Assembly: GCA_036172665.1 (NCBI GenBank)
Contig: CM069875.1
Coordinates: forward strand, 19,003,806-19,067,805
Source of the DNA: Prosopocoilus inquinatus
Taxonomy: Eukaryota > Arthropoda > Insecta > Coleoptera > Lucanidae
DNA length: 64,000 nucleotides
Reading direction: 5' to 3'
Under the pieces are notes generated by a model. It did no database searches. It was not told the origin of the DNA and saw only the letters and a list, made by a program, of their open reading frames with translations. Each line of letters starts with the position of its first letter. Positions within the stretch are counted from its first letter, which is position 1. The position numbers and the translations under genes are program-made. Below are positions 27,621 to 40,370 of this stretch, in pieces.

Positions 27621-30600
27621 CAATTTCAAAGAGAATTGATTCTGAACGCTTGAATGGATGAGATTGTACATATCTGAGCTTGTATTATAAAACTATTCGA
27701 AAAGCGAATTCAAAGTCTCATTCTGTTCTGATGTAAACGATAAGATATAATATTAAGATGTAATAATAAGAAGCATGGGAACAATTCAATAAATATTATC
27801 TGTGTTTGATTGAAAAAGCGTTCACTTTATGTCAAAAATTGTATAAACTTCATATTCGTCAAAGAATTTGAGATAGGAAGGAAAACGGAATGGAACGGAT
27901 TCTTTGATTATGTAAAAAAAAATTAATGAAATAATTTCATTTCATTTGAACAGTGCAGAATCCAGTGGAAATTAGATGTAATTAATTATTATATAAAAAA
28001 GAAACACGTATTTGGAAAAGATGAAATAAAGAATGCTATTTTGAAATTTTTAACGTTCAAAAGCAATAGCTAAAATGAAAATGAAACAAGAAGCGTTACA
28101 GAAGAACAAACGAAAACAAAAAAAATGTTTTAAAATTATACACTCAAGCGAAAATACATTATCAAAAACAGACCTAAAATCACATAGAAATCTACTCAGA
28201 AAAACGTAGGTTATGGAAATTGGAACACAGGAAAGCAATTTTGGTTATTTATGGTTATTTACATAGCGAGAAAAAGGAGAAAAGTAATGAGAAGAATCGA
28301 AGAAGGTCATTAAAAATATGAGAAACGAAAATTAAACAAAAATATTCAATAAAAACATCTAAAATATAGCGGATTTTAAGAGGAAAGGATTGACGTAAAA
28401 GTGCAAAGGAAATAGTCAACTATGAAGAGAAAATGTATGGAAATTGCAGCTTACGTTAAGGATACAAGAAAATAGAAATTTATTCTGCAATTCTAAGCTC
28501 GATCATAAGTATCGTAAGGTACTTACTTACTTAAATGGTTCGGTAATATTTTACGATACTTACGATATAGTTCAGGATTGCAGCATTAATAGAGGAAAAA
28601 AGAAGAAACCGAAAACTAAAAAGATTCGAAAGTTAATTTAAAACAACAAAAGAAATGTAATGGTGAAGATGAAAAGGGGAAATTTTAGAGCAAATTTAAA
28701 CACAAGGTCTTATTAATCTAAACCTAGTGCCGGTTAGTTAGTTATCCACACTCACTTAACACATTAAAACCACTTTTCAAGATGTTATTTAACCGTCTAG
28801 ATATTGCTGTTATTCGTGCACATCGTCCTCCAAATATAAATTATTGAAATTTGGACCCAATTCGACTTTTATAGAGATTTCATCTTTCCAGAACATTCGA
28901 ATACATGCAATTCTGGAAACTGCTGGAATTATCGATACAAAAATACGTTGGTCTATTTTTCGTAAAAATTTAATTGGAGTATAACCAAATTTACAGGTGC
29001 TAAAGTATATAGCTTTGAAGATAATTTGGATATTTCGTGAACGAGCGGTATCATCAAAATTTTTGGACGGAACTTAAATTTAAATCGTCTTCAGATTGTG
29101 ACATTTTATGTAGGTTCAACAAAATGTCAGTTACAATCTAATTAACACTTAATTTGTAGATTAAATCTTAATTAGAATGTTAATGGTATTTGTTAAAGTT
29201 GTACATAATATATCATCACAATTTAAACGCGACTTAAATTTAAAATGTTGAGACTATCGACCGTAAATAATAATAATAAACATATATTTTAATTTTGCAA
29301 TTTATTTTACTGAATTCCCGATGTACTCAATCAATTCTGTTCGTAAACCACAACTTGAACTTCTCTATCATTCCGAGTTTTTGCCGCAAAACTGAAATTG
29401 TATACCACACTACAAGGTAGGTAAAGATTATGTTATTATATTACGTTATTAGGCGCTATGACAGTTTAATGTAGTGTGAAATATGGTCGAAATATCTAAC
29501 ACCGATACCACTATTTGTTTGCAACTAATGACGGTTAAACTATCGGGCGCGGAGCGCATATTAATGCTGTAAGAAGAAGCTGGTACAAATGTTCTTAAGT
29601 CACAGACTCATAAGTCAAGCTTTATAATTGAAATATCTTCGGTTTTGTAATGAAAACATTCGTCTAGGACCGTAACGTACACGATTTGTATGGGATTGGT
29701 TCCGTTTTTTGGGCGCGTTTGCTTTGATGAAGTTGTCAGAGTGTTTTGTTTTATGTGTTCTTGTGAGATGTTCCTACGCAGAGTGAAGATGTCACCACAT
29801 ACATCCAAATTTTTCCATTATACATTTTTACAAAATAAATAATGTAATCTAGCAAGCGCGCTGCCACAGTTAAAACAGAACGAAACCACAAGAACAAAAA
29901 AATTTCAAAATCTCTTTAATTTGAAAACTGAAAAAAAATATGGCATTTTTATTTTTATATGTCTTTCCAGTTGTAAGTGTGTGAAATTAGATACATTACA
30001 ATAAATAAAAAATATGCAAATATTTTTATCACATACTTTATTTGCAGAAAACGTCCTCTGCCTTTTATACTCGTAACGAATGAGAGTTAAAAAGAAATAA
30101 TCAAGTCAATAACCTGTACCCGTTTGTAAATTCACTCTCATCAAATCATGTAGCGAGACAGACAAATATACTTTTAATTTTATGCACTTGATAGATAACG
30201 TACATTACTTACTTTTAGGCACTTAATAAATAACCTACATAATCAGCTTGCATCAATAAATTTAGACGTTTAATATTTCGTTTCAACAGATATCCCAAGC
30301 AACACACATATACGTTTAATAAAGGATAAAATGTCCGCGAGATCGATGTTGAAAAAACGTGTTCCATATACTAAATACGATGTTTCTGTATCAAAGTGGT
30401 ATAACGTATACGTTTATTAGACGGCTTAAAATATGTGCGTTGACCGTAACCGTTTAATAAATGTAAAAATGTTCAACCAAAACCAAAATATGGTTGAATA
30501 CACGAAAATTAAACCAAAGCGTGTTGCTTGGGATGTGACCACAGGGATTACCGATTATTATTGTCTTTATTCTTTTAGATTGAATTACGTCTTCTACTTT

Positions 30601-31109
30601 CAGTTTGTGTGTATAATATTATATCGTAGGAGTATAAAGTATCACTTTAGGACGAACTTAATCTAAACAACACTGAATTATTTCACTAAGTTTTTTGTTA
30701 ATATAAGTTATGTTTAGTATTCGATCTAATAATGACATTGGGAATTTGTTAGGCTGGTATTCCTTGCTGAGCCTTACGATCCAAACAAAGTCGCGCGTTT
30801 CTTTTTAATTCCCACTAATTAATTAAGATATCATAAATATTACTCTACAGACGAAAACCGATTTGTACTTCTAATGAATAACTTTCGGGAGTAAGATTTA
30901 CAAGTATACTCAAAGTTAGGAAAAGGATTGAGAAAATTTTGGGTTGGAAATTACACATTTGCTTAATTTTGATGCGAAACAAAAAAGTACAGGGTCCGGC
31001 AAAAGATATTGACACATTTGTAAACGCTGTGATGGGATTCATGATATAGTACGGTGAAAATTTAGTGTTCTATTAAGTTCCATATGTTACGCAGTTTTAA
31101 TAGTCATGG
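27621..31109. other. Long AT-rich stretch, no gene seen
   Basis: About 3.5 kb without a coding frame I trust. Open frames here are short and start at non-ATG codons. Purine-rich strand at 28050-28680. A small imperfect hairpin lies at about 28503-28563 (TAAGTATCGTAAG against TTACGATACTTA). No repeat ends recognised. Confidence 0.45.
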
Positions 31110-31340
31110 ACTCCAGACTCAACAACATTTTTGGCGTTTAGACATTCGTTTGAAGGGGATTCACAATGGACGTTCAACGTCAATTTCTATGATAATATTC
31201 GACTGAAGCAAGTGAGAGTTTTAAGACGAATGTTTCCTGAACGACTCATGTCATGTATTAGTAATGTTAATCGACCGCCAAGGTCTGGCTATAACTTTTT
31301 TCCTGTGGGAGTCCAAAATATATCGGGTGTGTCATGAAAT
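31110..31340 (+). pseudogene. Mariner/DDE transposase C-terminal fragment
   Basis: A short frame (31131-31337) contains RVLRRMFPERLMSCISNVNRPPRSGYNFFPVGVQN. It resembles the degenerated block around the last catalytic residue of mariner-like transposases (RFPERLIS ... WPP-HSPD-NP-DFFLWG). The catalytic Asp is not kept. No terminal repeats were found. The identification rests on one block. Confidence 0.4.
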
Positions 31341-32373
31341 GCAGTTTTTTCAATAACGTATTTCCTGTTGAATATATGAAAAAATCTTTTATACAAAAGT
31401 TTAATCTTCTGCCACTCCGCATAACTTAAAATTATTTTCATATACCACGTGTCCCGTGCCATGTGTTCACCCTTCTAGAATCTTTATTTATGAATCACTT
31501 AACCTGAATTTTGGAGAGAATAAATTAAACAAAAAATGGAATTTTCCAACATACTGCTAGTCGTCATAGGACGTCCGATTTTGGCGAAAGAGATAACAAC
31601 TTTTTTATTTTAAATAGAATACCCTACATGTTTATACATATTTGAAATTTAAGGACCATTACAAGTCCGAATATGTATCAATTGTTAATTTTGGTTTCCA
31701 TGACAACGAAAAAAAAAAATTTTTATTTTTCAATCTAGAAAGCGATGAATCGCATTTTTCTCGATCTAATTCGTTTCGAGAAAATCATTCCTTTGATGGT
31801 ATTTTGATTTTTAACATTTGCACTGCATTTGAAATTTTCATTAGGTCGTAACTCATTTTTTTAGTAGAACCTCATATGTTTCTTAGCTTAGTTCAACAGA
31901 ATATTTTTTTCTGAGTACACTGATACCAAACACGTCATATTTTCTTTGAAAATAATTTAAAATAAAGTGTGTTCTATCGAAATTTTACATCCCCTTTATT
32001 TCAAACGACTTTCAAAGAAAATATGACGTATTTGATATCAACGTACTCAGGTAAAAATATTCTGTTGAACTAAGCTAAGAAACATATGAGGTTTTATAAA
32101 AAAAAAATGAGTTGCGACCTAATGAAAATTTCAAATGCTGTAAAAAAGCTTTCTAGACTGAAAAACATAAAAGTTTTCTTTCCGTTAACATGGAAACCTA
32201 AATTAATAATTGATACGTATGGGGACTCATAATGATCCGTAGATTTCAAATATCTAAAAATATATAGGGTGTTTCTATTTAAAATAAGAAAATTGATATC
32301 TCTTCCGGCGAAATCAGAAGTCCTATGACGATTAGCGGTATGTCGAAAAATTCCATTTTTTGTTTAATTTATT

Positions 32374-32542
32374 ATAAGTACAAAGTTTTGTTTAATCTCG
32401 AACCGGACAGAAAAATGAAGGAAAAACACTCAACGTTTCGCTACAGATTTATAGCTTCGTCAGGAGTTATATAAATCTATAGCGAAACGAGATTAAAAAA
32501 ACTTTCTACTTACAATTTTCATCGGACAAGAACCAACTTCAA
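32374..32542 (-). mobile_element. 169-bp Penelope-type palindromic insertion with a hammerhead-like core
   Basis: Flanked by the 12-bp direct repeat GTTTAATTTATT (32362-32373 and 32543-32554), present once at the matching place in the opposite arm of the foldback, so this is a real insertion. It is itself palindromic: both ends carry versions of TTTAATCTCG and a TAGCGAAACG/TCGCTA block. The 12-bp duplication and GAAACG motif fit a Penelope-like retroelement end. Confidence 0.65.
32428..32467 (-). ncRNA. Hammerhead-like motif, Penelope type
   Basis: On the minus strand: ACUC, core CUGACGA, one extra A, stem II GCUA/UAGC with loop UAAAUCUG, core GAA, palindromic ACGU as a minimal stem III, U17, then GAGU pairing with ACUC. 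All invariant core residues are present. Stem III can form only between two copies, as in Penelope hammerheads, and stem I is only 4 bp. Activity is uncertain. Confidence 0.55.
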
Positions 32543-32814
32543 GTTTAATTTATTGTCCCCAAAATTTAGGTTAATTGGTTAATAAATAAAGAAGGATGAA
32601 CACATGGCGCGGGACACCCGGTATGCAAGGTGTCTCAATTTGTTTATACGATATAGAACTTTTTTCTTTTTAATGGAACATCCTATACTTTATAACGAAT
32701 TTTTAAAATACTATTTTAATAACGGCTCCCTATACCCAAGTACAATAGTTTTTGAGATAATATGGGCTGTTCTACATCGAGTACGTTTAATTTTTTAAAG
32801 CTTTCATTATGCTT

Positions 32815-33420
32815 TCACAGCAAGCATGGCCGCCTTGCATGGGGGACTTATTAGGTAGCAAATCCGCTTCAATTTGTCTATCCTACTGCAATGTCAGGTC
32901 AAAAAGCGAACGTAGGATGTCACTGTTTTATCTGTTTAATTTAACGGATTGTTGCTATGGTATCAACCAATCATAAAACTTTATGAACGGTTATTACCAT
33001 AGCAACACACCTTTAAACTTAACAGATAAAACAGCGACATCCTACGATCGCTTTTTGACCTGACATTGCAGTAGGATAACAAATTGAAGCGGGTTTGCTA
33101 CATAATAAGCTACCCCATGCAAGGCGATCGTAGGATGTCGCTGTTTTATCTATTCACCACTACTATATCGCATTTACAAGTAAATTGGTCGTCATTTTTG
33201 GTCTGCAGTGAAAATGTCGAGCTACGTCTCTACTGAAGAAACCCCAAATGGGGCTGAAGCAGTTGTACAGAGGCTGCTCGAGGTTTTCACTGCAATCAAA
33301 AACGATTTGCAACAAAAATTTTTAAATTTAACGTTTTACAAAATTTTGTTCAATTTATCAATTCTACTGCAATGTCAGGTCAATAAACAATCGTAGGATG
33401 TCGCTGTTTTAGCCATTCTT
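32815..33420. repeat. R1 cluster (several fragments in both orientations)
   Basis: At least three R1 fragments lie together: 32815-32930 (sense), 33020-33115 (inverted) and 33120-33420 (sense, ribozyme-bearing). Between the first two, 32935-33015, is sequence of the M3 MITE type (GTTGCTATGGT ... ACCATAGCAAC). An M3-like end also lies at 32761-32795. The sense copy ends in the family-typical CTGCAATCAAAAACGATTTG. Individual borders are not all resolved. Confidence 0.7.
33226..33274 (+). ncRNA. Hammerhead ribozyme, R1 family, mutated
   Basis: Same 49-nt layout as the intact copies, with core CUGAAGA and a stem II closed by CCCC/GGGG. The A15.1-U16.1 pair has become G-U (GAAG in place of GAAA), and the base next to the core in stem I is A in place of G. 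Probably weak or inactive. Confidence 0.6.
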
Positions 33421-34985
33421 TAAGTTTAACTTACTCGATACATAACAGTCCCTATTAAGTTTTATTTATGGTTTTCAGAAAATACAGATATAACTTATAT
33501 AATTATTATCTCATTAACGAAAAAAATTAGAAAGCAGATATTATGGTACTGTTACAAGCTACATAAGTAGAAGGTATCTACCGCAGTAACAAATTTTGCT
33601 TTTCATTAATTAGGGTTGTAATAAAACTATCTCCATTTTGACAACAATCGAAGGGAAATAACTTTTGTTTTTTAAATGGAATGGCATTATTTTCTTGTCG
33701 TCGTTAGGTGCTCCATAAATTATCTTTCAACTGATCACGCTTCCCTGTACCAATTATGGACAGTTGAGAAGATATTTAATATTGTTTCAAAATTTCTACA
33801 TTTTACAACATTAATTAATTAATCAAGAGTTCTAGGACCCTGTATACTGGAAAGCTCCACGCATTCCAAAAATTAAAAAGCGTCAAAACCAACGAAATCA
33901 GAGCGACCAACCGTTATTTACAAAAATTCAGCATTACTGCTCGTATCTTTCTTAAACGGCCAGATAAAAATTTAATTGTTTGTTTAAAACGGCTTGCAAA
34001 ACTTTACAAGGTTGAGTACCTACAAGTAACCCCTAAATAGCAACACCTCAGAAACTGTCCCCAACCCCATTTATTTTTCAAATTGCATCCGCAAGTTAAG
34101 TTCTAGATTCTGAATACAACAGTATAAATAATACCGCAAAAAATAAAATAAAATGTATCCGTGTGTTCCATATTTAACGCTACATTTAATGTTACGATGT
34201 GACGTCGTATTTAAAGTGGCTTGCTAAGAACATATTAAGTGGAATTTTAATTTTGATCTAACTAATCCCAATTTTGATAAAAGTAATCCCCGGCATCTAC
34301 AGATACTGTACTTTGTTGAGTTAAAATTTAATAGAAAATTATTATTACTTCCACAAGAAATGCTTTATAAACATTTAAAAGAGTTGAATAAAGCATAAAA
34401 TGCTTTACAAACATTTACAAGAGTCTAAAAGAGCATTCGTGGTTACTTAGGTTGTACTGCTATAATCGTATGTAAAATAATTTATTAGGGGTTCTATTTG
34501 AAAAAAATAAGGCTGAATGGTTGCTTTTAAGAGTACTTTATCTTGTAGAACATTGTAAGCCATTTTCAAAAACAACCTTATTGTTTTATCTTGTAATAAA
34601 TGTAAAAGATATTCTTTTGGCGGAATTTCATTTCAGAATTCGTTATTTGTAATTCAGGATGAGTCAGTTTAATTTTAGAAAATGTCAACTGTAATTCAAT
34701 AATATTAGATGAGTTTGACACTGCTGAATTATATGTATTTCATGAATTTTGAAATCATTAGATATCTTAATGTGTGCCACTTTCTTAATTATAATTGTTA
34801 CAATCTCAAATGCATTTACTGCATTCTGAAATTAAACTAATTAGTTAGTCTGAATAATGTTTAACGAATTCTGAAATTAAATCAATTACAATTTACAAAT
34901 TCTTAATTACAGTTATAAAAGGTGCAGATTGATTGACGGTGCTGTTCAGAAATATTTGAGTTTAACGGTTTAAAAATTTAAGAAT
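33421..34985. other. AT-rich spacer, no gene seen
   Basis: No coding frame, repeat end or RNA gene that I can support. Confidence 0.45.
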
Positions 34986-35029
34986 TTAAGTTAAAGGAAA
35001 CTTAATTAAATTAAAAATTAATTAAATAT

Positions 35030-35490
35030 TGCATTCCCAGCAATCAAATAATAATTTAATTGTGAACGTCCATATCTTTTCATGCAGTATTCGCATAAAC
35101 ATAATTAAAAGTGACGCTCGGACCAATGAAACAGTACCAGTTTCAAATGTTCATAACTTTCTATTCCGCACTTGCATAAAAATTCTGTTTGCAGAATATG
35201 AAAGCAAGGATCGAAATCTATCGTTTAAACCAACCTCTGAGTTTTATCTGGTTGGTTTGAAGTAATTAGAAATTAATTAAAAGACGCTCGGACCAATGAA
35301 ACAGTACCAATTTCAAATGTTCATAACTTTCCTCATAGCACTTGCATAAAAATTCTGTTTGCAGAATATGAAAGCACGGATCGAAATCCTTCGTCTAAAC
35401 CACCCTTTGAGTTTTAGCCGGTTGATTTGAAGTAATTAGAAATTAATTAAAAGTGACGCTCGGACCAATGAAACAGTACCAATTATTACA
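35030..35490 (+). repeat. 172-bp subterminal tandem repeat of E copy A, left arm
   Basis: GACGCTCGGACCAATG starts at 35113, 35283 and 35455, giving periods of 170 and 172 bp. Each unit runs through TTCTGTTTGCAGAAT and TTTGAAGTAATTAGAAATTAATTAA. It is the same unit as in the right arm and in E copy B, in opposite orientation to the right arm. Confidence 0.85.
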
Positions 35491-36190
35491 AAGTAATAAG
35501 TTGTGACATTGGCAAGAGTAAAACAAAATTAACTTTACATTGTCCCTTCTGAATTATTTTGTACTTAAAAAATCGAGATTTGTACAAACAGTAAATATTT
35601 CATGGCTATTACGAAAAGTATTGATTTTATAAGTACGAATTTAAACGGGTCCAAACCAAAAAGTAGAAGTAATTCTTGCAATTTTCGATCTGCTTATTCT
35701 AAATTAGGGTTATGAGAAATGTATTATGAAGAAATCAAACACAATAACACGATATCTTAAGTAAAAAAGGCTTGGCACAGAAACGTGAAAAATCATTTCA
35801 AATTTTCTTGTGCATGCAACAGGTAAGAACACAAGAGCAAATTTTATTCTATTGAATATTTTTTATAAACATAAATGAATAAGCTAACCATTCGGATGAG
35901 TTAACTGACAAATATCCATTAGCTGCTTCAGATCTTTAGCAAAACTGAGAAAACCGGAAATCTTCTTTTTTTCTGAAGTATAGGCCGAAGAGAATAATCT
36001 CTGATAACCAAGAAACACATTTTGTAAATACTTATCGAATCCTACTAAAATTTTGTCTAGTTTGCCCAACAATTCCAAATTACAATTTTTTTTTGTAATT
36101 TTCGTACCCTAAATAAGTGCTATTTTTAGCTACACAACAAATCAATAATAAAAAAGTTTCCCATATGGTGCGAACGTTTTAGCTGTCACT

Positions 36191-37350
36191 GTATACAGAC
36201 TGTTCAAAAATAACTCGGCACTATTGCTAACTTTTTTATTATTAAAGTTACAGATCCGTTTAAATTAGCAAACTAATAGTATTTTTTGCGCTGATTGCAA
36301 CGATGCATACAAACAAAAAATGAACAACGCGTTTACGAAATAAAGAGAATAGAACACTTTCTTTTAAATGGAACACGCTGTATATTATTTGACCGATCGA
36401 TAGAGAATAAAATTCTGAATTAGAATTGTTATCATTATATCGAAAATTAATAAATACAGAAGATATTTTGATTTTTTACAAATTCATTAAGATGGCTGTG
36501 TTTCAAGAACAAAACATTTGAAAACCGTCTATGTATTTGAAAACATTAATTTTTTTTTTGTTTATTATAAAAGGTATCTCTGAGTGAGTTTTGTAAAAAT
36601 CTTTTAATAAAAGGAATTTTCATAAGATGCATGTTCTGGGCCAGAAAATGCATCTTATAAAAATTCTTGATATTAAAAGATTTTTACAAAGAGCATTTGC
36701 ATAAAAATTCTGTTTGCAGAATATTAAAGCACGGATCGAAATACCAGTACCAATTATTACAAAGTAATAAATTGTGACATTGACAAGAGTAAAACAATAT
36801 TTACTTTACATTGTCCCTTCTGAATTATTTTGTACTTAAAAATCGAGATTTGTACAAACAAAAGGAATTTTCATAAGATGCATATTCTGGGCCAGAAAAT
36901 GCATCTTATAAAAGTTCTTGTTATTAAAAGATTTTTACAAAACTCAGACAAAAACACCTTTTATAATAAACAAATAAACCAAAATTAATGTTTTCAAATA
37001 CATATACGGTTTTCAAATGTTTTGTTCTTGAAACATAGCCATCTTAATGAATTTGTAAAAAATCAAAATATCTTCTTTATTTATTAATTTCCGATAAAAT
37101 GATAAAGAATAATTAATTCAGAATTTTATTCTTTATCGATTGGTCAAATAATATACAGCGTGTTCTATTTAAAAAGAATGTGTTATTTTCCCTTTATTTC
37201 ATAAACGCGACGTTCAATTGTTTTTTTCTGAATGCATCGTTACAATTAGGACGAAAGATACTACTAGTTTGCTCATTTAATTGTATCTGTAACTTTAAAA
37301 ATAAAGTAGTTTGCAATAGTGCCGAGTTATTTTTAAACAGTCTGCGTAGG
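36191..37350. repeat. Large palindrome inside E copy A
   Basis: Arms 36191-36680 and 36860-37350 are imperfect inverted copies: CAGACTGTTCAAAAATAACTC at the left outer end, its inverse near 37322-37345, and a CATAAGATGCAT...CCAGAAAATGCATC block in both arms. The spacer carries a piece of the 172-bp repeat and the TTACTTTACATTGTCCC segment. E copy B has only one version of this arm, so the palindrome arose by inverted duplication in copy A. Confidence 0.75.
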
Positions 37351-38007
37351 GTGATCAAAGTTTCCATTATACAGTGTGTCCCAGTGATTCTCAGTAATCG
37401 CGAATGATTAAAGCTTAAATAAAAATACTATGATGCACTTAATAATGCCCTTCTGAATTAAGAGAAAATCCAATATAAACCGCAAGTTTTAACAAATTTT
37501 CAGCATTAAAAGTGTTATTTAACGAGGTATCACAAGGGATACTTTGCTAATTGAATTTTTAAAGTTGGGGTTGTTGTAGCTTAGAGATGGGGGATTGAAA
37601 ATTACACCCTCCAATGATGATTTAAAAATAAAAATCGACCTGAGAATTCTTTTTCTTAACCATTTTATAAAATTTATCCGTTACTTTTGGAAAACACTGT
37701 ATACATACAATAACTTCATAATTATTAAGGTACGAAATCGTTCAAATCATCAGCAATAATGAACCCACAATTAAGCGGTGCTACCAAAAAAACAATTACG
37801 AATCGCGTTCTCATAATATCTGCACATGTAAACTTTTCTTTAATGAAATATTCCGTATTTTTTGTTGTGAAACGAAAGGATAGTAAATTCTAAATATAAA
37901 GTACGCTTTACTATTTAACTTCAGAACAAATAATAAAGGAGATATTTGTACTCATCGTTAAGAAAAAATCATTAAAAATCTGCTACAATTCAGCTAAATT
38001 GCAACAG

Positions 38008-38056
38008 GGTTCTCATAGCGATTTCGGCCCTAATTGAGGCCTCATCAAAAGAAGAA
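38008..38056 (-). ncRNA. Degraded hammerhead (R2 family) in E copy A
   Basis: Stem II GGCCU/GGGCC with loop CAAUUA and the GAAA core are kept, but the invariant C3 has become U (UUGAUGA), stem III is broken (AUCGCUAU) and the residue at position 17 is G. It should not self-cleave. Confidence 0.75.
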
Positions 38057-38324
38057 CATATCGAAAATTCCACCGTAATCTGACTGATCCGGTCAGCTTA
38101 CGCATGGACAATGCTTAATTACTAATCTTGAGTAAAAGCAGTACATTTTTGCCAATTTGAACGACTTCGTACCTTCCATAATAACGAAGTTGTTGTGTGC
38201 GTATAACAAAAACTTTGATCACCCTGTGTACTCAATGCAAAGTTCAAACCTTGGCCATAATTCACAAAGCGCAAGGTAAAGTTTTTTTTTATTGTAGCAA
38301 ACGTCAGAATTTATTAATTTCTAA

Positions 38325-38870
38325 TTACTTCAAATCAACCGGCTAAAACTCAGAGGGTAGTTTAAACGGTAGATTTCGATCCGTACTTTCATATTCTGCA
38401 AACAGAATTTTTATGCAAGTGCTGTGAGAAAAGTTATGAATATTTGAAATTGGTACTGTTCCATTGGTCGGAGCGTCACTTTTAATTAATTTCTAATTAC
38501 TTCAAATCAACCGGCTAAAACTCAGAGGGTGGTTTAAACGATAGATTTCGATCCGTGCTTTAATATTCTGCAAACAGAATTTTTATGCAAGTGCTGTGAG
38601 GAAAGTTATTAACATTTGAAATTGGTACTGTTTCATTGGTCCGAGCGTCACTTTTAATTAATTTCTAATTACTTCAAATCAACCGGCTAAAACTCAGAGA
38701 GTGGTTTAAACGATAGATTTCGATCTGTGCTTTAATATTCTGCAAACAGAATGTTTATGCGAATACTGCATGAAAAAATATGGACGTTCAAAGTTAGTAT
38801 TATTTGATTGCTGGGAATGCCATATTTAATTAATTTTCTAATTACTTTAAATCAACCGGCTAAAACTTTC
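38325..38870 (-). repeat. 172-bp subterminal tandem repeat of E copy A, right arm
   Basis: About three units in inverse orientation to the left arm; the GTC(G/C)GAGCGTC mark is at 38467 and 38639 (period 172). The outermost unit diverges and ends in ATTGCTGGGAATGCCATATTTAATTAA, which matches the inner side of the truncated left arm. Confidence 0.85.
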
Positions 38871-39289
38871 TAAAGGCATTGTTAAATAGATATGTATGTT
38901 TACTTTATGACTATGTGAAAATTTTCAGTGAAAGCAATTGTTTTGGTGCGATATATGAATAATGACTTATGCTGGTTTATATAGTCATAGTTAACTTAAT
39001 ACCAAATATTTTTTCAGTTTCTGCACATGAGGGGAATTTACACATTATACTCTTTGTAATAGATTAAATATTACTGATCTGTGATCGTTATTCTAGCGGT
39101 GGCAGCGTTTTGAAATTTCATAATTTTATTGCTGGAATTTTATTGCTAACTTCTCATCGGTAACAGTTACTTACAGCTGTACTCCTGTAAAAAGTTTGCT
39201 ATTTTTAATGGATAAATACTATTTTTTAGTTGTAAAATTACACGAAATTTTTAGGGTGTATGTCGCAGGAATATTGAATAATCCGTAGT

Positions 39290-40080
39290 TTTGCAAATAC
39301 ACTAGTAATTTGCAAAACACCGAATTATTGCGGAATGTGTGCACTGTTATGCAATCTTACTAATAAAAACAAGTAATTTTGCAATATTCCCAAGCACATT
39401 CATAATATTGAATGCGCATTTGACTACATTTTATGTCAAAAAATTACATATAAAAGAGTAGGAACTAAAGTGACGTGACGTGACGCGCGGCCCAAGTGAG
39501 AATTGAGCCTGATTTGGTTATTATGACAATAAGTTACAATAGCGTTAATGTGAAACAAAAAAAAAGAAGTTAAATGCTTTTTTATTGCAAATAGGTATTA
39601 CATGTTAACTACAAAAAATCAGAAAAATATTCCATATGCCTAATGCACAATTTATTTATTTATTTAAACAAGTTGAAGACTGATGGCAGTCACTTAGAAA
39701 AAATAAACACTCATCTTCGACTGATGATTTCTAACACAACTGGTCTCATAAATAACTTTCCAATTTCTAGTAGAACTGATTAATAAAGTAAAAAAGTATG
39801 CACGTTATCAACAATAATTATCTCATATTATCTAATTTGAAAACAAAGTTAATGCTAGGTATTACTAAAGCCTTCTTTGCAAAATTTCTAAAGATGATGG
39901 ATAATGTCGGTTAAACTTTAAAAGGTACCCAATCTTATCGAAACGCATTACAATTTTTGCAAAATTACTAAAATCCAATAGTAAGATTGTATAAACATCA
40001 ACTCGTATTCAATATTACGAATGTGCTTGGGAATTTTGCAAAATTACTAGTGTATTTGCAAAAATACACAAAATTCGTTC
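39290..40080. mobile_element. Small terminal-inverted-repeat element, unclassified
   Basis: GCAAATACACTAGTAATTTGC at about 39294, and later CAAGTAATTTTGCAATATTCCCAAGCACATTC, reappear inverted at 39985-40070 as GAATGTGCTTGGGAATTTTGCAAAATTACTAGTGTATTTGC. The left arm is interrupted by about 60 bp (GAATTATTGCGGAATG...) relative to the right. The middle includes a GTGACGTGACGTGACG triplet repeat near 39470. No coding frame and no certain target duplication. Confidence 0.55.
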
Positions 40081-40370
40081 ATATTTCTTAATTATTTTAT
40101 TTGATTCTGAGTAATTATTTCAATGTTTTCCAAGACTTTGAGCTTTTTTGTAGGTTCATTATTTATACATTAAAAAAAATAAGTTACATTTAAAAAGCTA
40201 CATTTTAAATTACAAGCCTTATAATTTGCAATATCCTGTACAGTAAGGTATAAATTTGTAAAGAAAACATTCAAATAATACATTTAAGTATCCAGCAATG
40301 TGGTAATACCTACAAGTAACAAAATTTACAAACATTAACAAATTGAAGCAGTATATTAACACAAAATCTT

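Larger units (their letters stand above)
31443..32627. mobile_element. Foldback-type element, about 1.2 kb
   Basis: Two arms of about 500-600 bp face each other (31443-31961 and 32009-32627) around a short spacer. Outer ends match as ATACC...GTGTCCCG-GCCATGTGTTCA and its inverse at about 32596-32624. Inner arms match around GTCATATTTTCTTTGAAA. The right arm carries a 169-bp insertion at 32374-32542. No transposase frame and no certain target duplication were found. The hairpin-like structure suggests a non-autonomous DNA transposon. Confidence 0.7.
34990..39161. mobile_element. E copy A: large terminal-inverted-repeat element, left end truncated
   Basis: Matches E copy B (50727-54852), largely as its reverse complement. 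The right terminus ...CTTCTCATCGGT at 39161 equals the E end. The outer 290 bp or so of the left end is missing, so the element starts inside the subterminal repeats at about 34990. The arms contain inverted arrays of a 172-bp repeat (35030-35490 and 38325-38870). The middle holds a large palindrome (36191-37350) and a degraded hammerhead (about 38008-38056). No transposase was found. The segment 35590-36180 is not present in copy B as far as I can see. Confidence 0.75.

Noticed and set aside
35884..36078. 64-codon frame in E copy A that looks mildly protein-like
   Set aside because: It starts at TTG, not ATG, and is not shared with E copy B. There is no recognisable domain.
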